Positions 6,727-15,058 of a stretch of 34,243 bases of DNA are shown piece after piece. The notes under the pieces were generated by a model, which ran no database searches, was not told the origin of the DNA, and was given only the letters and a program-made list of their open reading frames with translations. The stretch comes from Methanobrevibacter thaueri (GTDB taxonomy: Archaea > Methanobacteriota > Methanobacteria > Methanobacteriales > Methanobacteriaceae): positions 1-34,243 of the forward strand of contig NZ_SUTK01000018.1 of the NCBI RefSeq assembly GCF_015062905.1. The letters run 5' to 3'. A program made the position numbers and the translations under genes. The first letter of the stretch is position 1. Each line of letters starts with the position of its first letter.

Positions 6727-8990
6727 GCACTTTTAAGTGATTCAACCATATCCAATTTTTTAATTTTACGTGAAAACATCAGGTTAACAATAATCGATAA
6801 TGAAAATGTTATTGCGGCAGTTATTATTAAATTTGTAAGGGTTATTGAAGGTAGAATATAAAATGAGTCTCCTGATGAATCCCACATGATTTTTAATATG
6901 TAATACCCAACTGGAATTCCCAATATATATCCGATAGTTGTAAACCATAGGTTTTGTGTTAAAAGCAACTTCCTCAAGGCTTTTGTTTTAAAGCCCAAAA
7001 CCTTAAGAGTAGCTATTTCACGTTCGATTTCTGTAAATGACAGAAGTCCCAGATTATACAGCACCACAACGGCAAGAAGTGATGCGAAAAATATCAGGAT
7101 GTATATCAAAAGCCACATAGCCTCTGTCAGCTCGTCCCAGCTTGAGGTCATGTCCTTTATTGAGCTGGTTGTCTTGATTGCGGTATAGTTCTTATCGACA
7201 TGCTTGGCTGTTACGATGCTTGTTGTTGTGTAGTTCAAGTCCAAATCCTCTAATTTGTCGGCAGACATTATGAACCCTTGTGAAGTCGGATCTGAATGAA
7301 TTTTATCAATTTTGGTTTTAATCCATTTGTTGGAACCCATAACGTGCCATTTTACGGTATCGCCAACATCAACTCCCAGCATGTCAGCCATTTTTTGTGA
7401 AATTGAAACCTCATCGTCTTCAATTTTGATTTTATTCCAATCATAATCGGTTGGAGTAATCAAGTCTGTATGGTTTAGAACCAATAGTGAACCTGACTTT
7501 TTACTTGTATCCGATTCGATTTCAATGGCGGATTCCATTATTTTATCACCATTGACCTCATCTGCCACGTCATCGATTTGTGAAATGCTTGCCTCATCAT
7601 CAATAACCAGTTTTGAATCATAATGGTTTATCTGATTGAATTCCCATTCCTTCAAATCATTCATTCCGTCATACATTCCGAATGCAGATACTAAAAGTGC
7701 GGTGCAGCCTATCACTCCAATAATTGTCATAAGTGCTCTGATCTTATTTCTTTTTGCATCACGATAATTCCAACGTGTATTGAATGATAGATGCTTGAAA
7801 AATCCTAATTTTTCGATTATGCCTGATGATGACACTTTAGGAGCCTTTGGCCTTATGGTGTCTGCAGGTTTTTCATTAAAAATGCTTTTGACAGCATAGT
7901 ATGAAACCAGGACGGACATTAAAATCATTGCAATTGCAACATAGACAAAGTTCATGCTCCATGCAGGATTCCATGACGGCAATATGTAAGTGGAGATCAT
8001 TGACGGATAGAACAGCTTAGGCAATGTCATCGGACCAATTACCAATCCTAGGATTGAACCGATTAAAACCAGCCAGAAACCATATGAAATATAATGAATG
8101 ATTATGGTCTTGTCCTTAAATCCGCATGCCTTTAAAATTCCAATTTGAGTTCTCTGATGTGTAATTATCCTTGTCATTGTTGTTAACAGAATCAGCATTG
8201 CAATCAATATGAACACGACTGGGAAAATTCCCGCCATCATTTGGTGCTGGTCCATTTCCTCTGAAAATTGGGATACGCTACTGTGCTCTGACTTTTCCAC
8301 AAAAGAACTGTAATAGCCGTCCATATGATAGGACAATATGTCATTGTAGTTTTCGGCTGTTCCGTCAAACTTAACATCCAAAACATTGTATGGAACGGTA
8401 TCTTCCGGAAATGCCTTATGGGACATATAAGCAAAGCCCAATTTCGAAAAATCAGGGATTACTGATGATTGTGAAGCATGATATACGTATTCAGGTGAAT
8501 ATCCGATTCCCTTTATCTCCTTTTCAAGGGTGTAGTTTTCAAATTTGAATGTTATTTTGTCGCCCACCTTCAGGCCCTTTGCATCTGCAAAGCTTTTGTC
8601 CAGCCATACGCTGTCCTTGTCATTGATGTCTAGCGGTTCACCTTCAATCAGATAGAATTTGGATATTGTGTTGTTCTCTACAAAATGCAGCGTAATTTCG
8701 GGGTCATTTGAAAAGTTTGCAACGGAATCCACGACCAGTTGCCTTTCCATTTGAGTGGTTGCACCCAAACAGTTTACCTGGTCTAAAAATAACTCGTTAA
8801 TGTAATTTGAATAGATCCAACCGTCAGCCAGATTGGTGTCATCGTAGAACTTATCAACATTGACTTCAAGACCGACTGATTCGCCTCCGACACCTGCAAA
8901 GACAAAAACGCCTAAAAATGCCATTAAAAAAATTGACAGAAATTGGGTTTTATGCTTTCGAATGTCTCTTATCATCTTTTTTTTAAGCAT
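6720..8990 (-). CDS. ABC transporter permease, FtsX/MacB-like, two-repeat type
   Basis: 756 residues. An N-terminal membrane helix (about 15-35) is followed by a large extracytoplasmic domain, then a three-helix FtsX core (around 245-385). A short cytoplasmic linker leads to a second repeat: a helix near 430 (ALMTIIGVIGCTALLVSAFG), a second extracytoplasmic domain and a second FtsX core at the C-terminus. This duplicated MacB-PCD/FtsX layout is typical of lipoprotein or peptide exporters fused into a single chain. The ATG at 8990 is chosen over an earlier frame that overlaps the ATPase gene: GGTGAG precedes it, and MLKKKMIRDIRKHKTQ is a typical cytoplasmic start for the family. The gap to the upstream ATPase stop is 4 nt, so the two form one unit. 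Substrate unknown. Confidence 0.88.
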   Translation of the reverse strand: MLKKKMIRDIRKHKTQFLSIFLMAFLGVFVFAGVGGESVGLEVNVDKFYDDTNLADGWIYSNYINELFLDQVNCLGATTQMERQLVVDSVANFSNDPEITLHFVENNTISKFYLIEGEPLDINDKDSVWLDKSFADAKGLKVGDKITFKFENYTLEKEIKGIGYSPEYVYHASQSSVIPDFSKLGFAYMSHKAFPEDTVPYNVLDVKFDGTAENYNDILSYHMDGYYSSFVEKSEHSSVSQFSEEMDQHQMMAGIFPVVFILIAMLILLTTMTRIITHQRTQIGILKACGFKDKTIIIHYISYGFWLVLIGSILGLVIGPMTLPKLFYPSMISTYILPSWNPAWSMNFVYVAIAMILMSVLVSYYAVKSIFNEKPADTIRPKAPKVSSSGIIEKLGFFKHLSFNTRWNYRDAKRNKIRALMTIIGVIGCTALLVSAFGMYDGMNDLKEWEFNQINHYDSKLVIDDEASISQIDDVADEVNGDKIMESAIEIESDTSKKSGSLLVLNHTDLITPTDYDWNKIKIEDDEVSISQKMADMLGVDVGDTVKWHVMGSNKWIKTKIDKIHSDPTSQGFIMSADKLEDLDLNYTTTSIVTAKHVDKNYTAIKTTSSIKDMTSSWDELTEAMWLLIYILIFFASLLAVVVLYNLGLLSFTEIEREIATLKVLGFKTKALRKLLLTQNLWFTTIGYILGIPVGYYILKIMWDSSGDSFYILPSITLTNLIITAAITFSLSIIVNLMFSRKIKKLDMVESLKSAE

Positions 8991-8994
8991 ATGC

Positions 8995-9699
8995 TCACCA
9001 TTCCAAATCTGTGACCTTTTTTGGATTTTCATTAACTGTGATACTTTCAATTTGACCATTTTTAATTCTAATAACTTTATTGGCTGCTTCGGCCAATATT
9101 GCATTGTGTGTAACAATAATGACGGTAGTTCCTTTGCTGTTGCTCATGTCCTGAAGCAAATTCAGAATCAGAACACCTGTTTTTGAGTCAAGCGCTCCTG
9201 TTGGTTCATCACATAAAAGCATTGTAGGCTGTTTGGCCACTGCTCTTGCAATCGATACTCTTTGCTGTTCTCCTCCGGATAATTGTGCAGGAAACTGGTC
9301 TGCATGGTCTTTAAGCCCAACTGAGTCCAAAACATTAAGTCCATTTATGTCAACGTCCACAATGTCTTTCATCAGTTCAACGTTTTCAAGAGCTGTCAGG
9401 TTTGGAATCAGGTTATAAAACTGGAAAATGAATCCCACGTTATTTGCCCTGTATTGGGTAAGTTCATTATCATCAAATTCCTCCACAGGTTCGCCATTGA
9501 CAACAATATGGCCTGAAGTAACTGTATCAAGGCCTCCCAGAAGGTTTAAAAGTGTTGATTTGCCTGCACCGGATGGTCCTAAAATCACTACGAATTCACC
9601 CTCATCAATTGTGAAGTTGACGTTATCCATGGCTTTTAAAATGTGGTCTCCAGATTTATAAATCTTATCAACATTTTTGAATTCAATAATTGTACTCAT
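8995..9699 (-). CDS. ABC transporter ATP-binding protein, LolD/MacB type
   Basis: 234 residues with all ABC ATPase motifs in order: Walker A GPSGAGKS at 41-48, Q-loop Gln93, signature LSGGEQQR at 140-147, Walker B ending DEP at 164-166 and switch His198. The FYNLIPNLTALENVEL segment after the Q-loop is characteristic of the LolD/MacB/FtsE export branch. The ATG at 9699 is preferred over an in-frame TTG at 9705, as AGAAGG lies 9 nt upstream. Its partner permease follows 4 nt downstream. A short palindrome upstream (9750-9765) could be an operator. Confidence 0.93.
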   Translation of the reverse strand: MSTIIEFKNVDKIYKSGDHILKAMDNVNFTIDEGEFVVILGPSGAGKSTLLNLLGGLDTVTSGHIVVNGEPVEEFDDNELTQYRANNVGFIFQFYNLIPNLTALENVELMKDIVDVDINGLNVLDSVGLKDHADQFPAQLSGGEQQRVSIARAVAKQPTMLLCDEPTGALDSKTGVLILNLLQDMSNSKGTTVIIVTHNAILAEAANKVIRIKNGQIESITVNENPKKVTDLEW

Positions 9700-9749
9700 T
9701 AACAATGCCTTCTTAATAATTAATTCATGTATAATTTGCTAAAATAATC

Positions 9750-9765
9750 ATATCCTAACGGATAT
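9750..9765. promoter_or_regulatory. Palindrome upstream of the ABC exporter, candidate operator
   Basis: ATATCC-TAAC-GGATAT is a perfect 6-bp inverted repeat with a 4-bp spacer. It lies about 50 bp upstream of the ATPase start and just upstream of a weak TATA-like AAATTATACAT (about 9727-9737). The place fits a regulator site; the length is modest for chance in AT-rich DNA. Confidence 0.35.
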
Positions 9766-9788
9766 TTAATTTAAAAAAAAGAAAAGGA

Positions 9789-11936
9789 TTAAGAAATATC
9801 GGCCACTTCAATGGCCTCCACTTCTATACCCTTTGAATAGTCTTCATCTTTTAAAACGGACCTGGTGCTCATCACTCCGAACAACATCGTAGACAGATTG
9901 TGTATCATGGATGATGTTGATGGAGGAATCACTCCTAAAACTCCTAAAACAAGGAGACTGCCGTTTACTGCAACAATGTTGCGGTAATTGTTGTTGATTT
10001 TATCCAACATTCCCACACTTAATTTTCTAAGTGTCACAAGGTCATACAAATCATCTGAGAGCAGTGATATGTCTGCAACCTCTCTGGCAATATCGGATGA
10101 ATGCTTCATTGAAACGGACACGTCTGCAGCTGCAAGGGCTGGTGAATCGTTAATTCCGTCTCCAACCATTATCACTGTTTTTCCGTCCTGTTTTAATTCT
10201 TCAACGATTCTTGATTTGTCTTCAGGAAGCACTTGTGATTTGTAATCGGTAATGCCCAATGCTTTGGCGCTGGCTTTTGCACCGCTTTCACTGTCTCCAG
10301 TAAGCATTATGACATTTTCAATGCCTAAATCCTTAAGTTCTTCAATGACATATTTTGCTTCATCACGTACCGGATCGTCAATGCAAATCAAGCCTTCAAG
10401 CTTTCCATCAATGGCTAGATAAACCACAGAATGCTCTGCAGCTTCTTTATCCATCTTTTTCTCTTGGGTCTTGGTTGCTTTTACCTTTTCATCATCAAAT
10501 AGGAAGTGTTTTGATCCGATAACTACACGTTTTCCATCATATTCCGTTACAATACCATGCGCTACAATGTATTCTACTTCACTGTGGTCCTCTTCATGCT
10601 TCAGGCCTTCTTCTTTGGCCTGTTTTACGATGGCTGTGGCAATGCTGTGGGCGAAATGTTCCTCAATGCATGCTGCCATCCTTAGGATTTCGTCACGGTT
10701 GTATCGTTTGGACATAGGAACCACTTCAACCACTTTTGGAGTTGCGTTTGTCAGGGTTCCTGTCTTGTCGAATATGATTGTGTCCGCATTTGCATAGTTT
10801 TCCAGGAACTTTCCACCTTTTATCATCATTCTGTTGTCTGATGCTTCACGCATTGCAGATATGATTGACAATGGTGTTGTAAGCTTGATGGCACATGAAA
10901 AGTCAACCATCAATACGGATAATGCTTTTGATGAATTACCTGTAATCAGATAGGTCAGTGCGGTTGCAATGAAGCTGTATGGCACGATTGAATCGGCGAG
11001 CTTTTCAGCCTTGCTTTGTGTATCTGCTTTAAGCTCTTCGGAATTCTCAATCAGGTCAATAATCTTGTTCAATCTTGTCTCTTTATTCATTGAATAAACT
11101 TCGACAATCAGATTTCCTTCCTCTATAACGGTTCCTGCATGTACGGTTTTTCCAGGTCTTTTATGAACGGCCAATGGTTCTCCAGTCATTGAAGCTTCAT
11201 TAACCATTCCTTCTCCTTCGATTACTTTTCCATCAACGGGTATCACATCGCCCATATGGACTTTGATTTTATCGCCCTTGTCAATATCAACGGCTGGGCA
11301 CTGTTTTTCTTCACCGTCTTCTCCTACTACCCATACAGTATCAATGTTTAAAGCCAAACTGTCCTTAAGTGTGCTTTTGGCTTTCTGCAATGTGTAGTCT
11401 TCAAGTGCGTCGGAGATTGACAATAAGAACATCATTGAACTAGCGGGCTTATACTGTTTTTGAAGCAGCGCGCCGGTTACTGCTGTACCATCCAGCAGTG
11501 CAACATCAACCCTAAAGCTGGTCAGGCTGTCTAAACCTTTCCAAATGTATTCTGCTGCATTAAAAATTGTTAATGCATTTCTTACTGGTATCGGTAAAAA
11601 TATTCTATAAACGAATCTATGTAAAATCATTTTTGATAATTTTAAATAGAAGTCGTCAGTGATTTCTCTTGAACTTTGAGCCTGAGTAGGTTCTGCTTCA
11701 AAGAGATCATCTAATGTGATGCCGTCTAAAATGTTGAAAATCTTTTGTTTGCTTTCAACATCTCCATCATGATATATTAAGATACTTCCGTTTCTATGGG
11801 AAGTTAATACCTCATGGATAAAACTCTGATTTAAAAGTAATGAAGCAAGACCATAGCCTTCCCTTTTGGTGAAGGCCCATTGGCCTGAACGAACTCGTAG
11901 ACGAGGTCCGTTATCATACATTACTTGATATTTCAT
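9789..11936 (-). CDS. Divergent P1B-type heavy-metal-translocating ATPase
   Basis: 715 residues with the P-type ATPase core: actuator TGE at 251-253, phosphorylation site DKTGT at 390-394, and hinge MVGDGINDSPAL near 596. It is a divergent P1B member. The helix-4 ion-site motif, usually CPC or SPC, is SCA (347-349), lacking the usual Pro. The nucleotide-domain HP dipeptide is replaced by HFAHS (427-431). The N-terminal domain looks like a degenerate HMA fold without CxxC. The metal therefore cannot be named; Mn, Fe or Zn efflux are possible. It closes the feoB operon, 25 nt after the DUF6110 gene, with AGGT before its ATG. Confidence 0.88.
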   Translation of the reverse strand: MKYQVMYDNGPRLRVRSGQWAFTKREGYGLASLLLNQSFIHEVLTSHRNGSILIYHDGDVESKQKIFNILDGITLDDLFEAEPTQAQSSREITDDFYLKLSKMILHRFVYRIFLPIPVRNALTIFNAAEYIWKGLDSLTSFRVDVALLDGTAVTGALLQKQYKPASSMMFLLSISDALEDYTLQKAKSTLKDSLALNIDTVWVVGEDGEEKQCPAVDIDKGDKIKVHMGDVIPVDGKVIEGEGMVNEASMTGEPLAVHKRPGKTVHAGTVIEEGNLIVEVYSMNKETRLNKIIDLIENSEELKADTQSKAEKLADSIVPYSFIATALTYLITGNSSKALSVLMVDFSCAIKLTTPLSIISAMREASDNRMMIKGGKFLENYANADTIIFDKTGTLTNATPKVVEVVPMSKRYNRDEILRMAACIEEHFAHSIATAIVKQAKEEGLKHEEDHSEVEYIVAHGIVTEYDGKRVVIGSKHFLFDDEKVKATKTQEKKMDKEAAEHSVVYLAIDGKLEGLICIDDPVRDEAKYVIEELKDLGIENVIMLTGDSESGAKASAKALGITDYKSQVLPEDKSRIVEELKQDGKTVIMVGDGINDSPALAAADVSVSMKHSSDIAREVADISLLSDDLYDLVTLRKLSVGMLDKINNNYRNIVAVNGSLLVLGVLGVIPPSTSSMIHNLSTMLFGVMSTRSVLKDEDYSKGIEVEAIEVADIS

Positions 11937-11961
11937 TTTTTTATACCTTGAAAAAATAAGT

Positions 11962-12228
11962 CTATTCTTTTGATTCTACGAAAATTTCTTTTTTGTCTTC
12001 TTTGTGTGCATCAACTACAATGTCTTCTGCATTTTCTCTCATGTCCTGAAAACACTCTTCAGCATCTTTTTTAGCGGACATTACTGATGCCATTCCTCTG
12101 GTTGCTGCATCTTTCACGGTTTTGGATTCCAATGCTTTTTTACCAATAATTGCAGTTGCAACTCCTGCTGCGAAAATCAATGCATGTTTATGTTCGTAAC
12201 ATTTATCAAAAAATTCTCCACGTTTCAT
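11962..12228 (-). CDS. DUF6110-like small membrane-associated protein
   Basis: 88 residues. An N-terminal basic/His-rich stretch (CYEHKHA) is followed by one hydrophobic glycine/alanine helix (ALIFAAGVATAIIGKKAL, about 16-33), then a charged amphipathic region (MSAKKDAEECFQDMRENAEDIVVDA) and an acidic/lysine tail. The pattern matches my recollection of DUF6110 proteins. Helix then amphipathic segment suggests a monotopic protein that could regulate or chaperone the ATPase encoded next. GAGAGGT precedes the start. Family name from pattern memory; function unknown. Confidence 0.65.
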   Translation of the reverse strand: MKRGEFFDKCYEHKHALIFAAGVATAIIGKKALESKTVKDAATRGMASVMSAKKDAEECFQDMRENAEDIVVDAHKEDKKEIFVESKE

Positions 12229-12243
12229 TTTAATAACCTCTCT

Positions 12244-12453
12244 TTATAAATAATTTGTATCTTTTTTTCTTATTTTAAGTCTATTTTTGATTTTGTTTAT
12301 AAATTCAAATTCCTCTTCGAGTTCTGGATGATTGCCAAATCCACAGTTGGGACAATGAACCTGATTGCAGTGGCCATGTTTTCCGCAGCCAACACAACCC
12401 CTGTTTTTCAAGTCTTTTTCATCAAATTCAAAGCCACACATACGGCATTTCAT
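12244..12453 (-). CDS. Cys/His-rich small metal-binding protein in the feo operon
   Basis: 69 residues. The first 40 carry seven cysteines (3, 6, 20, 23, 29, 34, 37) and three histidines (26, 28, 33), arranged as CRMC, CVGC, C and CPNC. This would suit a double zinc ribbon or an iron/zinc sensor. The C-terminal third is a charged helix. It sits between feoA and the DUF6110 gene with short gaps. The ATG at 12453 is preferred over an in-frame GTG at 12462 because family-like proteins start at the first CxxC. Iron-responsive accessory function is inferred from context only. Confidence 0.75.
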   Translation of the reverse strand: MKCRMCGFEFDEKDLKNRGCVGCGKHGHCNQVHCPNCGFGNHPELEEEFEFINKIKNRLKIRKKDTNYL

Positions 12454-12483
12454 AGTAAACACTCATTAAATAAAAAATTGAAT

Positions 12484-12714
12484 TTATTCTACTTCGATGT
12501 TTTCAGCCTCTTCTTTTCTAAGGCAAACATCATATCCTTTTACACTCATTTCAATTGGATCTCCTAAGGTGGCAACCTTTTTAACGGTAATTTCTGCGCC
12601 TTTAACAAAACCCATACCTAATAAGTGTCTTCTTAAACCTATGTCTCCAGTATCATGGTATTTTACCAGTTTTACTGTTTCGCCAGGTTTTACTTCTTTT
12701 AAAGTTCTTGTCAT
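12484..12714 (-). CDS. feoA: FeoA ferrous iron transport accessory protein
   Basis: 76 residues forming a single SH3-like FeoA domain: N-terminal TLKEVKPGETVKLV, central LRRHLLGMGFVKGAEITVKK and C-terminal GYDVCLRKEEAENI. FeoA binds or stimulates FeoB. The start is preceded by GGAAGGTGAT, a strong ribosome site. It follows feoB by 82 bp and precedes the Cys-rich gene. The order feoB-feoA is the reverse of the common bacterial order. Confidence 0.93.
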   Translation of the reverse strand: MTRTLKEVKPGETVKLVKYHDTGDIGLRRHLLGMGFVKGAEITVKKVATLGDPIEMSVKGYDVCLRKEEAENIEVE

Positions 12715-12796
12715 TTTTAATCACCTTCCAATAAAATTAAGAATGACAATTAGAAAAATCTAATCGTCATTTTGGACTTTTAAATCCTTTAATTCA

Positions 12797-14815
12797 CTAT
12801 CCGAATCCTGCAAGTAAACCAATATTGTAAATCAGGAATGAAACGATATAAGCAGTTACCAATGTGATACCACACATGGTCAATGCCCATTTGTAACTGT
12901 TGGTTTCCTGTTTGATTGCACCAATTGCTGCGAAACATGGAGTGTAGAGCAATGTGAATGCCATGAATGAAAATGCTGATAATGGAGTGAATGTGTCGTG
13001 TACCAATTTGGTAATTCCTTCCTCGTCATCTTCTTCCATACCGGCTAATGTACCGAATGTTGCTACTACTACTTCTTTAGCAGCTAATCCTGCAATGATT
13101 GCTACAGCTGCTTGCCATGTTCCAAATCCTAATGGAGCAAAGATTGGAGCAATGACTGAACCGATCATACCTAATACGCTGTTGGCTGATCCGTATTCCA
13201 CTCCTAATGGGAATATGCTTAAAGCCCATAAGACAATTGAACATGCAAGAATGATAGTACCTGCTTTTCTTAAGAATCCTTTTACTTTTTCCCAAGTGTG
13301 TAATAAAACACCTTTTATTGATGGAATTTTATATGTCGGCAATTCCATTACGAATGGTGTGGATAATCCTTTAAACATGGTTCTTTTAAGGATAGCTGCA
13401 ACAATAAGTGCCACAACAATTCCTAATACATAAATCGCAAGCAGCATTGTTCCTTCGTTGTTGGAAAAGAATGCTGCAATAAAAATAGCATAAATCGGCA
13501 GTCTTGCAGTACAGGACATGAATGGAACGAGCATCATTGCAAGCATACGGTCTCCTTCGTTTTCCATGGTTCTTGTTGCCATGATTGCAGGTACGCCACA
13601 ACCGAATCCTAAAATCATAGGGATGAATGCCTTACCGTGAAGTCCAACAATTTTGTGCATCAGTTTGTCTAAGGTAAATGCTGCCCTTGCAAGATATCCG
13701 CAGTCTTCCAATATGCTTAAGAATAAAAACATCAGAATAATGATAGGCAAGAAAGTGAGAACTCCACCTACTCCTCCGATGATACCGTCACAGATGAATG
13801 ATGCTAGATATTCGTTTGCAATATATCCTGCAACAAATTCTGCTAAAGATCCAAATGCTTCGTCAATCATGTCCTGGAAAGGAGCTCCGATTGTGAATGT
13901 CAGTTGGAACATTACCCACATTATGATTAAGAATATGAATGGGGCTAATAATCTGTTGGTGACAATCTTATCGATTTTATCTGTTGTGGTTTCCTTTTCA
14001 ACGGTTGGCTTTTTAACTGCTTCGGCCATTAAACCGTCGATAAATGCATATCTTGCATTTGCAATAACTTCTTCCGGACCTTCTTTATAAACATCATGTA
14101 AATGTTTGCTTACCTTATCAACTTCAACTAAAATTTGGGATCCATAACTGGATTGTTGAACTTTTTCTATTACGATTGTGTCCCTTTCCAATAATTTGAT
14201 TGCGGTCCAGACTGAAGGGACATCCATTAAATTCTTGTCTTTCTCAATGATTTCTTGAATTTGAGACAAATGTCCTTTTATATCATTTCCGTATGATAAT
14301 TTTTGACTGGTGTCCAGTGGATTTTTAGATTGCTTTTCCACAGTTGACAATAGCTTTTCAAATCCGTCACCGGTTTTAGCATTGATTTCAATTACCGGAA
14401 AACCAAGAAGTTCACTCATCAAATCAATGTTAATGATGTGATCCTTTTTCTTTGCAAAATCGTTCATGTTAAGTCCCATTACTAAATTGGCACCTAATTC
14501 CATCATTTGCACTGTTAAGTATAAATTACGTTCCAGATTAGCGGCGTCCACTATGTTGACAATCACATCTGAGTCATCATCTACAATGAAATCCCTTGAC
14601 ACGATTTCTTCCATGGAATGAGCACTCAATGCATAATTACCTGGTAAATCGATGACATCGTAGTCGTAGCTTCCATGTGTGAAATGGCCTTCAGCTCTTT
14701 CAACTGTTTTTCCAGGCCAGTTACCGACATGTTGTCGCATACCAGTTAATTGATTGAAGACAGTGGTTTTCCCTACATTTGGGTTACCGGCTAATCCTAC
14801 AATTAGTTCTGTCAT
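12797..14815 (-). CDS. feoB: FeoB ferrous iron transporter
   Basis: 672 residues, normal length for FeoB. The N-terminal GTPase domain carries G1 GNPNVGKT at 10-17, the switch region WPGKTVERAEG, G3 DLPG near 57 and G4 NMND near 117. A helical insertion domain follows, then the membrane part with two gate/core repeats including GFGCGVPAIMATR and FMSCTARLPIY, whose cysteines are characteristic. It imports Fe2+. As the first gene of a five-gene operon it is preceded by GGGAG 9 nt before the ATG, a leader of about 100 nt, a TATA box and two DtxR-like palindromes. Confidence 0.96.
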   Translation of the reverse strand: MTELIVGLAGNPNVGKTTVFNQLTGMRQHVGNWPGKTVERAEGHFTHGSYDYDVIDLPGNYALSAHSMEEIVSRDFIVDDDSDVIVNIVDAANLERNLYLTVQMMELGANLVMGLNMNDFAKKKDHIINIDLMSELLGFPVIEINAKTGDGFEKLLSTVEKQSKNPLDTSQKLSYGNDIKGHLSQIQEIIEKDKNLMDVPSVWTAIKLLERDTIVIEKVQQSSYGSQILVEVDKVSKHLHDVYKEGPEEVIANARYAFIDGLMAEAVKKPTVEKETTTDKIDKIVTNRLLAPFIFLIIMWVMFQLTFTIGAPFQDMIDEAFGSLAEFVAGYIANEYLASFICDGIIGGVGGVLTFLPIIILMFLFLSILEDCGYLARAAFTLDKLMHKIVGLHGKAFIPMILGFGCGVPAIMATRTMENEGDRMLAMMLVPFMSCTARLPIYAIFIAAFFSNNEGTMLLAIYVLGIVVALIVAAILKRTMFKGLSTPFVMELPTYKIPSIKGVLLHTWEKVKGFLRKAGTIILACSIVLWALSIFPLGVEYGSANSVLGMIGSVIAPIFAPLGFGTWQAAVAIIAGLAAKEVVVATFGTLAGMEEDDEEGITKLVHDTFTPLSAFSFMAFTLLYTPCFAAIGAIKQETNSYKWALTMCGITLVTAYIVSFLIYNIGLLAGFG

Positions 14816-14852
14816 TAACCATTCTCCCGTTTTTTATTAACTTTAAGGAATA

Positions 14853-14868
14853 ATGCCTGTAATGGCAT
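14853..14868 (-). other. Small leader hairpin of feoB mRNA
   Basis: ATGCC (14853-14857) and GGCAT (14864-14868) form a 5-bp stem with a 6-nt loop, 38-53 nt upstream of the feoB start and within the predicted leader. It is too small to be a recognised riboswitch; any regulatory role is speculative. Confidence 0.25.
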
Positions 14869-14921
14869 CACTCCTCACTAAAAAAATTTCTTAGTTTAAG
14901 TTTTCATAACCCAAAAAAAGT

Positions 14922-14937
14922 TTTAGGTTAACCTAAA
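14922..14937. promoter_or_regulatory. DtxR-like operator overlapping the feoB transcription start
   Basis: TTTAGGTTAACCTAAA is a perfect 16-bp palindrome. It resembles sites bound by DtxR/IdeR/MntR-family repressors (TTAGGTTAGCCTAACC-like). It lies immediately downstream of the feoB TATA box (14939-14950), where the transcript would start, an ideal place for metal-dependent repression. Confidence 0.75.
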
Positions 14938-14938
14938 C

Positions 14939-14950
14939 ATATATATCAAT
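14939..14950 (-). promoter_or_regulatory. TATA box of the feoB operon
   Basis: The minus-strand sequence TTGATATATATG sits between the two operator-like palindromes. The transcript would start near 14920, leaving a leader of about 105 nt. Confidence 0.6.
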
Positions 14951-14971
14951 TGATTTTTATAGTATTTAAAG

Positions 14972-14987
14972 TTTAGGTATACCAAAA
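14972..14987. promoter_or_regulatory. Second DtxR-like operator, one mismatch from palindromic
   Basis: TTTAGGTATACCAAAA differs from a perfect palindrome at one pair. It shares TTTAGGT and ACC with the first site. The centres are exactly 50 bp apart, near five helical turns, so dimers could sit on the same DNA face and bracket the feoB TATA box. It is also about 25-30 bp upstream of the divergent TPR gene's TATA box and might influence that gene. Confidence 0.6.
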
Positions 14988-15012
14988 CATTTATATTAAA
15001 CGTAAATTTAGA

Positions 15013-15024
15013 TATTATATAAAA
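15013..15024 (+). promoter_or_regulatory. TATA box of the TPR-protein gene
   Basis: TATTATATAAAA lies about 40 nt upstream of the ATG at 15059. Transcription starting near 15043 would include the AAGGAAG ribosome site at 15047-15053. Confidence 0.6.
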
Positions 15025-15058
15025 AAGAAAATACTTTTAATTTTTTAAGGAAGATACG

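Noticed and set aside
12954..13433. 159-codon plus-strand ORF
   Set aside because: Antisense shadow of the membrane part of feoB; composition is what the reverse frame of a hydrophobic gene gives.
14821..14921. feoB leader as a metal riboswitch
   Set aside because: Only a 5-bp stem is visible, with no multi-stem architecture or conserved G-rich junction like the NiCo or other metal riboswitches.
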